Positions 8,622 to 17,237 of a DNA stretch of 64,000 nucleotides are shown here, piece after piece (positions within the stretch are counted from its first letter, which is position 1; each line of letters opens with the position of its first letter). The DNA is taken from NCBI RefSeq assembly GCF_005281615.1, contig NZ_SZZM01000001.1, positions 1,769,455 to 1,833,454 on the forward strand, given 5' to 3'. This DNA is from Rhodoligotrophos defluvii. GTDB lineage: Bacteria > Pseudomonadota > Alphaproteobacteria > Rhizobiales > Im1. The notes under the pieces were generated by a model, which was not told the origin of the DNA, searched no databases, and was given only the letters and a program-made list of their open reading frames with translations. A program made the position numbers and the translations under genes.

Positions 8622-8657
8622 AAAGTCGGCCCGTTCTCTTCCCGGGACGTCGACTTT
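8622..8657 (+). terminator. hairpin after dctM, probable transcription terminator
   Basis: Arms AAAGTCG (8622-8628) and CGACTTT (8651-8657) are perfectly complementary, with inner CCCG/CGGG pairing possible. The hairpin starts 5 nt after the dctM stop and the right arm runs into TTTT. The long loop and short T run make it less than ideal, but the position is right. Confidence 0.5.
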
Positions 8658-8773
8658 TGCGCCGCCAGACTGGTGCAACCGGCGGCAGCTTCATCATATA
8701 GTGCTCCGCGGAACGTGGCGGCTGGGGCTGCGTTCCTTTTGAGGCCGCGTCTCTCGCGCGGGATGGAGACACT

Positions 8774-9244
8774 ATGATTGTTGCTGATGTGATGAGCCGC
8801 GGGATAGATCCCGTTTCACCGGAGGCGACCATCCAGCAGGCGGCCATTCGCATGGCAGAGGACGACGTGGGCGCCGTTCTGGTCGGCAGCGACGATCAGC
8901 TTGAGGGGATCCTCACGGATCGAGATATCATTCTGCGGGTGGTGGTGGACGGCCTCGACGTCACCTCGGTGCGCGTCCGTGACGTGATGTCGTCCACCCT
9001 GTTCACCTGCAACGAGATGGATCCGGTTGCGGACGCTCTGAAGGAAATGACCGAGCGGCAAGTGCGCAGACTGCCGGTGCTCGACAGCGAAGGCCGTCCG
9101 ATCGGCCTCGTCACCCTCAGCGACCTTGGCAAGCGGGGCAGGGACCCCGGGCAGGCCACGGAAATTCTGCGCGAAATCGCCGAGCCGCACCGCCGCGAAG
9201 CGCGGCCCGACAAAGGCGAAGACGCCGGCACGCCCCAATCATGA
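8774..9244 (+). CDS. CBS domain pair protein
   Basis: 156 residues, essentially two CBS motifs (about residues 8-60 and 72-124), with GAVLVGSDDQLEGILTDRDI and RRLPVLDSEGRPIGLVTLSDL as typical strand-turn blocks. GGAG lies 6 nt before the ATG. CBS pairs (Bateman modules) sense adenine nucleotides. The last four bases overlap the start of the SLC13-type permease (ATGA), so the two proteins are made together and the CBS protein may gate or report on the permease. A short polar tail follows the second CBS. Confidence 0.88.
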   Translation: MIVADVMSRGIDPVSPEATIQQAAIRMAEDDVGAVLVGSDDQLEGILTDRDIILRVVVDGLDVTSVRVRDVMSSTLFTCNEMDPVADALKEMTERQVRRLPVLDSEGRPIGLVTLSDLGKRGRDPGQATEILREIAEPHRREARPDKGEDAGTPQS

Positions 9245-11025
9245 CGCTCGCCCAGGTTTTCGCCTTCGCCATTGTCATCGGCATGATGGCCCTGTTCGTA
9301 TGGGGGCGGCTCCGCTACGACCTGGTGGCCCTGCTCGCGCTGCTTGCATCCATCGTCACGGGAATCGTAGCCCCCGAGCGTGCATTCACCGGGTTCAGCG
9401 ATGAAATCGTGATCATCATCGCCAGTGCGCTGCTGGTGAGCGCGGCCGTTGCCCGCTCGGGCGTGGTTGAAACGGCGCTGCGCTGGCTGGGGCCTTATCT
9501 GGTCACGCCGCGGATGCAGATCCTGGTTCTGGTCACCGCGGTCACCGCGCTCGCGGCCTTTGTGAAGAACATCGGCGCGCTCGCCATGCTGATCCCCGTC
9601 GCGTTCCAGATCGCCCGGCGGAGCGGAACGCCCGCATCATACTTCCTGATGCCGATGGCCTTCGGGTCCCTGCTCGGCGGGCTCACCACCCTGGTGGGCA
9701 CCTCGCCAAACATCATCGTCTCGCGCATGCGCGATGATCTCCTGGGCGAGCCTTTCAGGATGTTCGACTTCACGCCGGTCGGCCTCGGCATCGCCGCGAC
9801 GGGCATCGTCTTTCTCGTGCTGGCCTATCGGCTCCTGCCCGTGCGCAAGGGCGCGGCCTCCATAGACGCTGCCTTCAATATCGAGGGCTATGTCACGGAG
9901 GCGCGTCTGCCGGCCGATTCGAGCCTGGTCGGCAAGACCGTTGCCGATCTGGAAGCGCTCAGCGAAGGCGAAGTCAATGTGACGGCCATCATCCGCGAGC
10001 GCTTCCGCCGCTACACCCCTGCCGATCACTGGACGCTGCAGGCCGACGACCTTCTCATCCTCGAGGGGGAACCGGCCGCGCTCGAGCAATTGGTGGCCCG
10101 GGCGAGGCTGAAGCTGGTGGAGGAGAAAGACGCGCCTGCTGCCGCAGGCGGAAACAGCAGCGACGAAATCGGGGTGATCGAGGCCGTCGTCACCGCGGAG
10201 TCTCCGCTCGTCGACCGCTCCCCGGCCCAGGTTCGCCTCGCCGAGCGCTACCAGCTGAAGCTCCTTGCCATCAGCCGCAGCGGCGCGCGGATCACCCATC
10301 GCCTGCGCTCGACCAAGTTCAGGCCCGGCGACGTGATCGTCCTGCAGGGCAACCTCAATGACCTGCCGGAGGCCTTGGGCGAGCTGCGCTGTTTGCCTCT
10401 GGCCGAGCGGGGCATACGTCTCGGCCGCGGCCGGCAGGGCATTTTGCCGGTGGTCGTCTTGGCCTGTGCCATGGTGCTGGTGGCTCTGCACCTGGTTCCG
10501 GTGTCCATCGCGTTCTTCGGTGCCGCGGTCCTGCTCATCCTCTTGGGCTCGCTCACCCTGCGCGAGGCCTACGAGGTGATCGATTGGCCGATTCTCATCC
10601 TGGTGGGCGCGCTCATTCCGGTCAGCGAGGCGGTGCGCACCACGGGTGGAACCGATCTGATCGCCGCGTGGCTCTCGGCAGCGGCAAGTGCCCTGCCGCC
10701 CATGGGCGCGCTCGCGCTGATCCTGGTTGCCGCCATGGCCGTCACGCCGTTCCTCAACAATGCCGCCACGGTCCTGGTCGTCGCGCCGATCGCCGCCAGC
10801 ATGGCCACCAATCTCGGCTTCAACCCGGACCCGTTCCTGATGGCCGTCGCGCTCGGCGCCGGATGTGACTTCCTCACCCCCATAGGCCATCAATGCAACA
10901 CTCTGGTCATGGGCCCGGGTGGATACCGTTTCGAGGATTATTGGCGGCTTGGCCTGCCCTTGTCGGCACTGGTCGTCATCGTCGGCGTGCCGCTGATTGC
11001 GCTGGTGTGGCCGATCTCGGGATGA
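9241..11025 (+). CDS. SLC13/DASS-type anion permease with two RCK_C (TrkA-C) domains
   Basis: A 594-residue membrane protein. An N-terminal membrane half (GGLTTLVGTSPNIIVSRM is the DASS-type T-x-P-N loop) and a C-terminal half (TPFLNNAATVLVVAPIAASMA; GCDFLTPIGHQCNTLVMGPGGY) flank two soluble TrkA-C domains at about 215-290 and 300-385 (KTVADLEALSEGEVNVTAIIR; LKLLAISRSGARITHRLRSTKFRPGDVIVLQG). Such proteins carry sulfate, di- or tricarboxylates or other anions. Translational coupling to the CBS protein suggests nucleotide-linked control. Its 3' end overlaps the convergent dehydrogenase gene by 88 bp. Confidence 0.9.
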   Translation: MTLAQVFAFAIVIGMMALFVWGRLRYDLVALLALLASIVTGIVAPERAFTGFSDEIVIIIASALLVSAAVARSGVVETALRWLGPYLVTPRMQILVLVTAVTALAAFVKNIGALAMLIPVAFQIARRSGTPASYFLMPMAFGSLLGGLTTLVGTSPNIIVSRMRDDLLGEPFRMFDFTPVGLGIAATGIVFLVLAYRLLPVRKGAASIDAAFNIEGYVTEARLPADSSLVGKTVADLEALSEGEVNVTAIIRERFRRYTPADHWTLQADDLLILEGEPAALEQLVARARLKLVEEKDAPAAAGGNSSDEIGVIEAVVTAESPLVDRSPAQVRLAERYQLKLLAISRSGARITHRLRSTKFRPGDVIVLQGNLNDLPEALGELRCLPLAERGIRLGRGRQGILPVVVLACAMVLVALHLVPVSIAFFGAAVLLILLGSLTLREAYEVIDWPILILVGALIPVSEAVRTTGGTDLIAAWLSAAASALPPMGALALILVAAMAVTPFLNNAATVLVVAPIAASMATNLGFNPDPFLMAVALGAGCDFLTPIGHQCNTLVMGPGGYRFEDYWRLGLPLSALVVIVGVPLIALVWPISG

Positions 11026-11954
11026 AGCCTGCGCCTGTCGCGATCTTCCCTGAGCCAGCGGAACAGCTCCTTTCTCCGCGCCGCCGAAAGTTGGGCCCAG
11101 CTGTCCTTGGCGCGCTCGTGAATATAGGGGTCGGTGGCCGAGCGACTGCGCTCCCCCACGGCGGCCGGTGGCGAAGGCGACCGATCCAGGGTCGGCTGCA
11201 AAAAGCTGGCAAATTGGAACATCGTGTCCAGTCCGGCCAAATCGGCCGATTCGATCGGACCCGTAACGCCCAGCCGCCGGCCGATGCTGTTCTTCACGAC
11301 GGCGTCGATCGCCTCCGCCGATGCCGCGCCGGACGCCCAGAGCGACCACGCTTCCCGCAGGATTGCGAATTGGATGCGATTGCCGATGAAGCCGGGAAGT
11401 TCGCGATCGATCACGACCGGCTCCTTGCCGGCCGCACGCAATTGTGCGCAGGTCCAGTCGATTGTCTCGGGCGAGGTTTCGGGCGCGCCGCAGACTTCGA
11501 CCAGCGGCAGGAGTTGTGGTGGATACCAGAAATGGGTGGCGATCACGCGGCCCTTGTTCTTCACCCGTAGCGCCAGTTCGCTGGCGGGATGGCCGCTCGA
11601 GGACGCCAGCACGGCCTCCGGCCGGGTGATCTGATCCAGACGCTCGAAAATGGCGAGCTTGAGCGCCATGTCTTCCGGCACGGCCTCGATCACCAGCTCG
11701 GCGGCGGCCGCGTCGTCCAGTTCGGTGCTCGGCCGAATGCGCGTGATCGCCGCCGCAACGGCTCCGGCCTCCAGCAAGCCCTGCTGCACGAATTCTTCCA
11801 GGCTGTTCCTGATGCGATCGACGGCCCGCGCCAGGCTCTCCTTGCTGCGGCCGATGAGGATGGTGTCGGTCCCGGCCGATGAGAACACTTCTGCTATGCC
11901 ATGGCCGATGATGCCGTTGCCGATCACGGCCAATGTCCGCAGGTTCAGATCCAA
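10938..11954 (-). CDS. 3-hydroxyacyl-CoA dehydrogenase-family NAD-dependent oxidoreductase
   Basis: About 338 residues. The N-terminus has the Rossmann motif VIGNGIIGHGIAEVF; the core has ASSSGHPASEL and ATHFWYPPQLLPLVEVCG, the family's HF-P-LVEV block; FIGNRIQFAILREAW starts the C-terminal dimer domain. Start choice: a TTG at 11954 preceded by GGGGAGG fits the Rossmann fold beginning a few residues later; the longer frame to 12083 has no support. It may act on a beta-hydroxy acid, its CoA ester or a carnitine-like compound. Its last 30 codons run antisense into the SLC13 gene. Confidence 0.85.
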   Translation of the reverse strand: MDLNLRTLAVIGNGIIGHGIAEVFSSAGTDTILIGRSKESLARAVDRIRNSLEEFVQQGLLEAGAVAAAITRIRPSTELDDAAAAELVIEAVPEDMALKLAIFERLDQITRPEAVLASSSGHPASELALRVKNKGRVIATHFWYPPQLLPLVEVCGAPETSPETIDWTCAQLRAAGKEPVVIDRELPGFIGNRIQFAILREAWSLWASGAASAEAIDAVVKNSIGRRLGVTGPIESADLAGLDTMFQFASFLQPTLDRSPSPPAAVGERSRSATDPYIHERAKDSWAQLSAARRKELFRWLREDRDRRRLHPEIGHTSAISGTPTMTTSADKGRPSRQ

Positions 11955-12186
11955 ATGAGCCTCCCCTTCTACTGCTGCCGGAGCTGGATGGACCTGGCTC
12001 GCCACAGCCCGCCCGCTCCTGGCGTAACCCGAACGAGGGTGTTGGAAGAACCTTCGCTTGGCCTTGCGCCGCGCGTCAATCAAATCATGGAATGGCGCCG
12101 CAGTTGGCAGATCGGGGGGACCATACTATTGCTGATCTCGTGCGGATGAGTGTCGGCGCCCGGTGGGCGGAGAAGGCGGGATCGAC

Positions 12187-12894
12187 GTGAGGGACAGCAA
12201 GGTCGGCAGAATCGAGAAGGAGATTGACACGCGCGAGCGTCTGCTCGATGCGGCCCTGCGCGTGTTTGCAGACCGGGGCATCGACGCGGCGACCTTGCGC
12301 GAGATCACCGAGGCGGCCGGTGCGAATATCGCGTCCGTAAACTACTACTTCCGCTCGAAGGACGAGTTGACCCGCAGCGTGCTGGAGAAATGCCTAAAGC
12401 CAGTCAACGACGCGCGTCTTGCCGCCTTGCAGCAGCGGCTCGCCGAGAGCAAGGGCGGCGCGGCTGCGCTCGAAGACATTGTCGAGGCCCTCGTCCGGCC
12501 GATGGTCGAGCACAGCGTCGACAGCCGGGGAGGGCGGGCGCCGGTGCGGCTCCTCCTCCAGGTCAGGGCCTTGCCGCGCCCGTTGACCAACACGATCCTC
12601 GCCGAGCAGTTCGATCGTATCCACCGTTCGTTCCTCGACGCATTCGCAAAAGCGCTTCCGGAGCTCAGCCCGGCGGAGATCGCGCTTCGCTACGATTTCG
12701 CGCGCGGCGCGATCATGCAGATCCTGGGCGATTTGGATCCGGCCTCGCGGCACCTGCCGGGCCTGACGGTAGGCCATTCCGGACTCGACGACGAGCACGT
12801 CATCCAGCACCTCACCCGCTTCATCAGCGAGGGCTTCCGCGCCCCCGCTCTTGAAGCCTGTGCCCATAATGGGGCGGCACGAGGCCGGCCATGA
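12187..12894 (+). CDS. TetR/AcrR family transcriptional regulator
   Basis: About 235 residues. The N-terminal helix-turn-helix is seen at RERLLDAALRVFADRGIDAATLREITEAAGANIASVNYYFRSKDEL (sections given: LLDAALRVFADRG and ASVNYYFRSKDEL), with a TetR_C-type ligand domain after it. I chose GTG at 12187, with GGAGAAGG upstream; an in-frame GTG at 12163 is possible. It is divergent from the hydroxyacyl-CoA dehydrogenase gene and so probably controls it. The 3' end overlaps the convergent racemase gene by 71 bp. Confidence 0.87.
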   Translation: MRDSKVGRIEKEIDTRERLLDAALRVFADRGIDAATLREITEAAGANIASVNYYFRSKDELTRSVLEKCLKPVNDARLAALQQRLAESKGGAAALEDIVEALVRPMVEHSVDSRGGRAPVRLLLQVRALPRPLTNTILAEQFDRIHRSFLDAFAKALPELSPAEIALRYDFARGAIMQILGDLDPASRHLPGLTVGHSGLDDEHVIQHLTRFISEGFRAPALEACAHNGAARGRP

Positions 12895-13573
12895 GCCAGC
12901 CGCACAAGCTCACGATGTCGTAGACCGGCAAGCCTGTGTGCTCGGCCAGTGACCTGGCATAGGGCGGCATGTTTGCGCATTCGAGCACGAGCGCGCCGAC
13001 CGAAGGCGCCCGAACCAGCAGTCTCTCTGCTGCGTGCAGCACCTCGGCCTCGAGCACCTGCGCGTCCGTATTGCGGTTGTCGGCGATCATGGCCCAGAAA
13101 GCGCCGTCGCGCGGCAGTCCCTCCATCGGCACGTCGCCTTCTATGCCGACCGAGCGGAGGTGGCGAGCGGTCAGCTGCGCCGGGTCCATCGTGAGAACGC
13201 CGACCGTGCGCCCGGCCGGCAGGAGCCGCTGCAGAAGCGGAACCTGCAGCAGGCTGGACGTTCCCACCGGAACGGGCAGAGCCGCCGCGAGCTCCCGCTG
13301 GAAAATGGCCAGGAATCCGCAGGTCGTCGTGATGGCGCTCGCACCGTGGCGCACGAGGTCGCGGCCGGCGTCGATGAATGCATTCAGGAGGCCGTCGGCC
13401 TGCCTGTCGATGACGCGAAGGGGCCGCGCGCCGGCCACGATCCGGTATTGCACCGGAAAGGGCCAGGTCTCCAAATTGCCCGCATCGCCCGGAAAGCGGC
13501 GGAAGCCGGTTTCCAGCACCAGAACGCCGAGGCTTTTCCCGTAGACCGTTTGCCTGTCCACTTCACTCTCCAT
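12824..13573 (-). CDS. aspartate/glutamate racemase family protein
   Basis: About 249 residues. Two cysteines at the expected catalytic places are seen, in AITTTCGFLAIFQ and in LVLECANMPPY, with PVPVGTSSLLQVP between and LPVYDIVSLCGWLMAG at the end. This two-Cys arrangement fits a racemase or isomerase of amino acids, hydantoins or related acids. I chose the ATG at 13573 (MESEVDRQTVYGKSLGVL); in-frame codons up to 13627 lie in the AT-rich divergent promoter region. It is divergent from the GMC oxidoreductase. Confidence 0.82.
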   Translation of the reverse strand: MESEVDRQTVYGKSLGVLVLETGFRRFPGDAGNLETWPFPVQYRIVAGARPLRVIDRQADGLLNAFIDAGRDLVRHGASAITTTCGFLAIFQRELAAALPVPVGTSSLLQVPLLQRLLPAGRTVGVLTMDPAQLTARHLRSVGIEGDVPMEGLPRDGAFWAMIADNRNTDAQVLEAEVLHAAERLLVRAPSVGALVLECANMPPYARSLAEHTGLPVYDIVSLCGWLMAGLVPPHYGHRLQERGRGSPR

Positions 13574-13580
13574 TGCCAAA

Positions 13581-13599
13581 CGATTATTTAAAATATACG
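13581..13599. promoter_or_regulatory. imperfect inverted repeat in the racemase/GMC divergent region
   Basis: A 19-bp site, pattern CG-N2-TATTT-N-AAATA-N2-CG, 7 of 9 arm positions paired. It is directly upstream of the racemase start and about 120 bp before the GMC gene. AT-rich in otherwise GC-rich DNA, it may bind the nearby TetR or another regulator. Confidence 0.35.
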
Positions 13600-13720
13600 A
13601 TTTACGCAAGACGACGGGGGATCGCATGTGCTCCCAGCTCTATAGCGTGATCGGCAATGGTCCGATACGACCGCCCGCCTTCGCGCCTTATCCGGACACG
13701 AAGCGCTTCGGCGGCACCGC

Positions 13721-15466
13721 ATGAGCGACTACGATTACATCATCGTCGGTGGAGGCTCGGCCGGGTGCATTCTCGCCAACCGGCTTTCGGCCGATCCCCG
13801 CGCCCGGGTGCTGCTGGTCGAAGCCGGACGGGACACCCCGCCTGATGCGGTCGAAGAGGCCATTCTCGACAGCTATCCGCGCATCGCCTACTTCAATCCG
13901 AAGAATATCTGGCCCGATTTGCGCGTTCACTTGGGAACCGTCCCGCACAATCGCCCCGAGGCGGCCGCTCCGCGGCGCTACGAGCAGGCGCGCTTGATGG
14001 GCGGCGGTTCGAGCCTCAACGACATGCAGGCAAACCGCGGCACGCCGGCCGATTACGATGCTTGGGCGGCATCCGGGCTTGCCGGCTGGGACTGGGAGAG
14101 TGTCCTGCCGTATTTCTGCAGGATCGAGCGCGACGTGGATTTCGGCGGCCCGCTGCACGGCAAGTCCGGCCCGATTCCGATCCGCCGCATCTTTCCTGAG
14201 GCATGGCCGAAGTTTTCCCGCGCCGCCGCCGAGGCGTTCGCCGCGCAGGGCTTCCAGGCGCTGAAGGATCAGAACGCGGAGTTCGCCGACGGCTTCTTCC
14301 CGGTCGCCATCTCCAATATCTACGACCGGCGCGTTTCCTCGGCGATCGGCTATCTCGACAATGCCACACGGGCGCGCCCGAATCTAAAGATCCTGGCCAA
14401 CGCCCAGGTCTGCGAGATCGTGATGAACGGCAGGCGCGCCGAAGGGGTGGTGGTCCGCCATGACGGGACGATGCGGCGGTTCGGTGCCCGGGAGGTCGTC
14501 CTTTCCGCCGGCGCTCTGCATTCGCCCGCGCTGCTCATGCGGGCCGGCATCGGCCCGGGTCCCGTCCTGCGCGACGCCGGCGTCGAGGTCGTTGCCGATC
14601 GCAGGGGCGTCGGCGAGAACCTGCAGGAGCACCCCACTATTTCGGTCTCCGCGCACATCCCGAAGGAGGCGCGCCTCGACCGGACCATGCTCAGGCGCCA
14701 CATCCATGTCGCGCTCCGCTACAGTTCGGGCTTCGCCGAATGTCCGGTCAGCGACATGTACATGGTCGCGGTGACCAAGACCGGCTGGCATCCGGTCGGG
14801 TGCCAGATCGGCTCTCTGATGACCTGGGTCAACAAGGTCGCCTCCCGCGGCCATCTCCGCATCAAGGCGCCCTCGCCCGATCTGGAGCCGCACGTGGAGT
14901 TCGCGATGCTTTCGGATCACCGCGATGTCGAGCGTCTCAAGAGCGGCTTCCGCCTGCTTGCCAAGCTGTTCGACACGCCGGCCATGCGTGCGGTCGCCAA
15001 TGATCCGTTTCCGACGAGCTACAGCGAGCGCATACGGGATCTCGGCATCGTCAGCCGCAAGAACCTGGTGCTGACCTCGGCACTGGCCACGCTGCTCGAC
15101 GGACCTGGGTGGGTGCGCCGGCAGCTGTTGCGTCGCGTTGTGACCGAGGACGACCCGCTGGAGCGGCTGCTTGCCGACGACATGCTGCTTGAGCAGTTTG
15201 TGCGAACCAAGGTTCACGGCGTTTGGCACGCGGCCGGAACCTGCCGGATGGGCCTCGAGAACGATCCCCTGGCGGTCGTGTCCAGGAGCGGAAAGGTGAT
15301 CGGCGTCGAAGGTCTGCGCGTCGTCGATGCATCGGTGATGCCGGACATACCCAGGGCCAACACCAACCTGCCGACGATGATGATCGCGGAACGGATGAGC
15401 GATCTCATCCTCGAAGAGGCGCGTTCCCCTGCGCGTGAGGCGGTCGTCCTGGAAGCATCCGATTGA
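13721..15466 (+). CDS. GMC-family FAD oxidoreductase (choline dehydrogenase-like)
   Basis: A 581-residue protein. The N-terminal FAD-binding fold is DYIIVGGGSAGCILANRL with the ribose-binding VLLVEAG. The GMC signature around GGGSSLNDMQANRGTPADYDAW and the C-terminal active-site HAAGTCRMG plus VVDASVMPDIPRANTNLPTMMIAERM follow. It oxidises a primary or secondary alcohol to an aldehyde or ketone, passing electrons to a quinone or oxygen. There is no signal peptide, so a cytoplasmic or inner-face location is likely. The ribosome binding site is weak. Its neighbours are a racemase and a DapA-family lyase. Confidence 0.9.
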   Translation: MSDYDYIIVGGGSAGCILANRLSADPRARVLLVEAGRDTPPDAVEEAILDSYPRIAYFNPKNIWPDLRVHLGTVPHNRPEAAAPRRYEQARLMGGGSSLNDMQANRGTPADYDAWAASGLAGWDWESVLPYFCRIERDVDFGGPLHGKSGPIPIRRIFPEAWPKFSRAAAEAFAAQGFQALKDQNAEFADGFFPVAISNIYDRRVSSAIGYLDNATRARPNLKILANAQVCEIVMNGRRAEGVVVRHDGTMRRFGAREVVLSAGALHSPALLMRAGIGPGPVLRDAGVEVVADRRGVGENLQEHPTISVSAHIPKEARLDRTMLRRHIHVALRYSSGFAECPVSDMYMVAVTKTGWHPVGCQIGSLMTWVNKVASRGHLRIKAPSPDLEPHVEFAMLSDHRDVERLKSGFRLLAKLFDTPAMRAVANDPFPTSYSERIRDLGIVSRKNLVLTSALATLLDGPGWVRRQLLRRVVTEDDPLERLLADDMLLEQFVRTKVHGVWHAAGTCRMGLENDPLAVVSRSGKVIGVEGLRVVDASVMPDIPRANTNLPTMMIAERMSDLILEEARSPAREAVVLEASD

Positions 15467-15473
15467 CGGCTCC

Positions 15474-16418
15474 CTAAGCGGCCGCCACCTTCATCCTTCC
15501 GCCCGACAATCCGTATTTCTTGTCGAGCCCGAGCGCACGGAAGATCCGCAGGCCGTTTTCGAGCGCGGGTCCTTCCAGATTGGTGAGCGGCCTTCTCAAA
15601 TCGCCGCTCGGCAGGCCCACCGCCTTCATCAGCGATTTCACCGCAACCGGATTGATTGCCGAATAGGTATAATGCAGCAGAGGCAGAAGCCTGAGGTAGT
15701 TTTCCCGGAACGCCATCGCCGATTGATCGTCCGTCCACGGCTTCGACAGGTCGGCCATCTCCGCCGGCGCCAGGTTTCCCGTCATGTTCGCGGTTCCATG
15801 TCCGCCCAGCGCCATTGTCGGCACGACCAGGCCGAGATTGGGCGAGTCGCAGCACATCACCGAGACGTCGGGCTTGCCCGCAATCACCTGAGCCACCTGG
15901 CCGACACGGCCGGTGGATTCCTTGTGAACGACATAGTTGGGGTGGCGGAAGATCCGCAGCAGCGCTTCATGGCCGAGATCGGTCTTCACGCGAGGCGGAT
16001 TGTTGTAGACGCCCAAGGGCAGCTCCACGGCGTCCGCCACCTCGAGGAAGAAGGATTCGATATCCGCTTCGGATGCGCAGATATAGGCAGGCGCCGCAAG
16101 GATCGCCCCGTCGCCGCCCTCGGCCTTGGCGAATTTCACCATGTCTATGGTGGCTGCGGTGTTTGCGCCTGTGCAGCCGTAGAAGAGCTTCATTTGGCCC
16201 TTCTTCATCCTGGCCGTGCGGGCGATGATCTCGCGGCGCTCCTCTTGGCTCAGCATCGAGACCTCGCCGGTCGAGCCCATGATCAGGACCGCATTGGTCC
16301 CGTTCGCCGCCTGGAAGCTCAAAAGCTCCTGGAATGCCTCGAAATCGGGCGAGCCGTCTCGATTGAACGGGGTGATCAAGGCGACGAAGGAGCCGTGAAT
16401 GCGCATCTTTTCCGACAT
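15474..16418 (-). CDS. DapA-family (dihydrodipicolinate synthase/N-acetylneuraminate lyase superfamily) aldolase
   Basis: About 314 residues. The family blocks are GSFVALITPFNRDGSPD, LIMGSTGEVSMLSQEERREI, LPLGVYNNPPRVKTDL (Tyr) and YVVHKESTGRVGQV (the Schiff-base Lys). Such lyases act on 2-keto acids with a pyruvate or related unit. A catabolic keto-acid aldolase or dehydratase role is more likely than lysine synthesis, because the gene is convergent with a GMC oxidoreductase in a catabolic region. The ATG at 16418 and the internal ATG at 16406 are both possible starts; neither has a strong ribosome binding site. Confidence 0.86.
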   Translation of the reverse strand: MSEKMRIHGSFVALITPFNRDGSPDFEAFQELLSFQAANGTNAVLIMGSTGEVSMLSQEERREIIARTARMKKGQMKLFYGCTGANTAATIDMVKFAKAEGGDGAILAAPAYICASEADIESFFLEVADAVELPLGVYNNPPRVKTDLGHEALLRIFRHPNYVVHKESTGRVGQVAQVIAGKPDVSVMCCDSPNLGLVVPTMALGGHGTANMTGNLAPAEMADLSKPWTDDQSAMAFRENYLRLLPLLHYTYSAINPVAVKSLMKAVGLPSGDLRRPLTNLEGPALENGLRIFRALGLDKKYGLSGGRMKVAAA

Positions 16419-16466
16419 TGAAAAGACCCGAGGTTTGTCTGCCGCGTGCTTGGAAAACGCGTGATT

Positions 16467-16478
16467 AAACATATGTTT
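16467..16478. promoter_or_regulatory. palindrome AAACATATGTTT upstream of the DapA-family gene
   Basis: A perfect 12-bp palindrome about 50 bp before the gene's start on the minus strand. A second half-site-like ATGTGTTT follows at 16484-16491. The AT-rich sequence and the distance suit a repressor or activator site. No regulator is adjacent. Confidence 0.4.
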
Positions 16479-16604
16479 CAAAAATGTGTTTGTCAAACTG
16501 CCTTCGCCGCCTGCGGGGGCTCGCCGCCTCAGCCGCGGCTCCATTTGCCCATGGACGCGCTAATGGCGTAAGTTGGAGGTCCTTTTCATCCGGGAGCCAA
16601 GCCG

Positions 16605-17201
16605 ATGGCGGGAAGCACGGAGAACGGTCAGAGGCAGCTTGGGCGCTCTTGGCGGGTAGCAGCCTGGACCAGTGCAGCGCTCCTCCTGCTGCTGCCGTTG
16701 GTGGCGATGCAGTTCACCGATGAAGTGAACTGGACCATGGCCGATTTCGCCTTCGCCGGCGCCCTGATCGTCGGCACGGGCCTCACTTTTGAGCTGGCAA
16801 CGAGGATGACGGGCAGCAATGCGTATCGAGCCGCTGCTGGTGTTGCGCTCGCGGCGGCATTCCTGCTGGTCTGGATCAATGCTGCCGTTGGCATCATCGG
16901 GTCTGAGGACAACCCCGCCAATCTAATGTATGGCGGCGTGCTGGCCATCGCCGTCATCGGCGCCCTCATCGCCCGCTTCAAGCCGGACGGCATGGCGCGC
17001 GCGCTGTTTGCGACTGCGCTCGCTCAAGCCTTGGTCGGCGTCATCGCGTTGGCTGCGAGGTTTGGATCCACAGCGCCCAGCTTTCCGGAAGCGATCGTAT
17101 TCCTGACTGGGTTCTTCGCCGCGTTGTGGCTCATCTCGGCTTGGCTGTTCCACAAGGCAGCGCGGCAGCAAACGTCCGCCGCCGACCGCCGCTTCCGCTG
17201 A
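16605..17201 (+). CDS. conserved five-helix membrane protein, function unknown
   Basis: 198 residues, about five hydrophobic helices (AAWTSAALLLLLPLVAMQF; FAFAGALIVGTGLTFEL; AAAGVALAAAFLLVWINAAVGI; GGVLAIAVIGALIARF; AIVFLTGFFAALWLISAWLF). GGGAG lies 8 nt upstream of the ATG. The block WINAAVGIIGSEDNPAN and the MADFAFAGAL segment recall a widespread family of uncharacterised proteobacterial membrane proteins. It is a single plus-strand gene between two minus-strand units. Confidence 0.75.
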   Translation: MAGSTENGQRQLGRSWRVAAWTSAALLLLLPLVAMQFTDEVNWTMADFAFAGALIVGTGLTFELATRMTGSNAYRAAAGVALAAAFLLVWINAAVGIIGSEDNPANLMYGGVLAIAVIGALIARFKPDGMARALFATALAQALVGVIALAARFGSTAPSFPEAIVFLTGFFAALWLISAWLFHKAARQQTSAADRRFR

Positions 17202-17237
17202 CGCTCGTTCGGGACATCAGGCATCCGCCATTCCGAG

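Noticed and set aside
9637-11349. 570-codon open frame antisense to the SLC13-type gene
   Set aside because: Same composition artefact; the plus-strand gene has clear family blocks throughout.
11955-12083. N-terminal extension of the hydroxyacyl-CoA dehydrogenase
   Set aside because: The Rossmann motif normally starts within about ten residues of the N-terminus, and GGGGAGG precedes the TTG at 11954.
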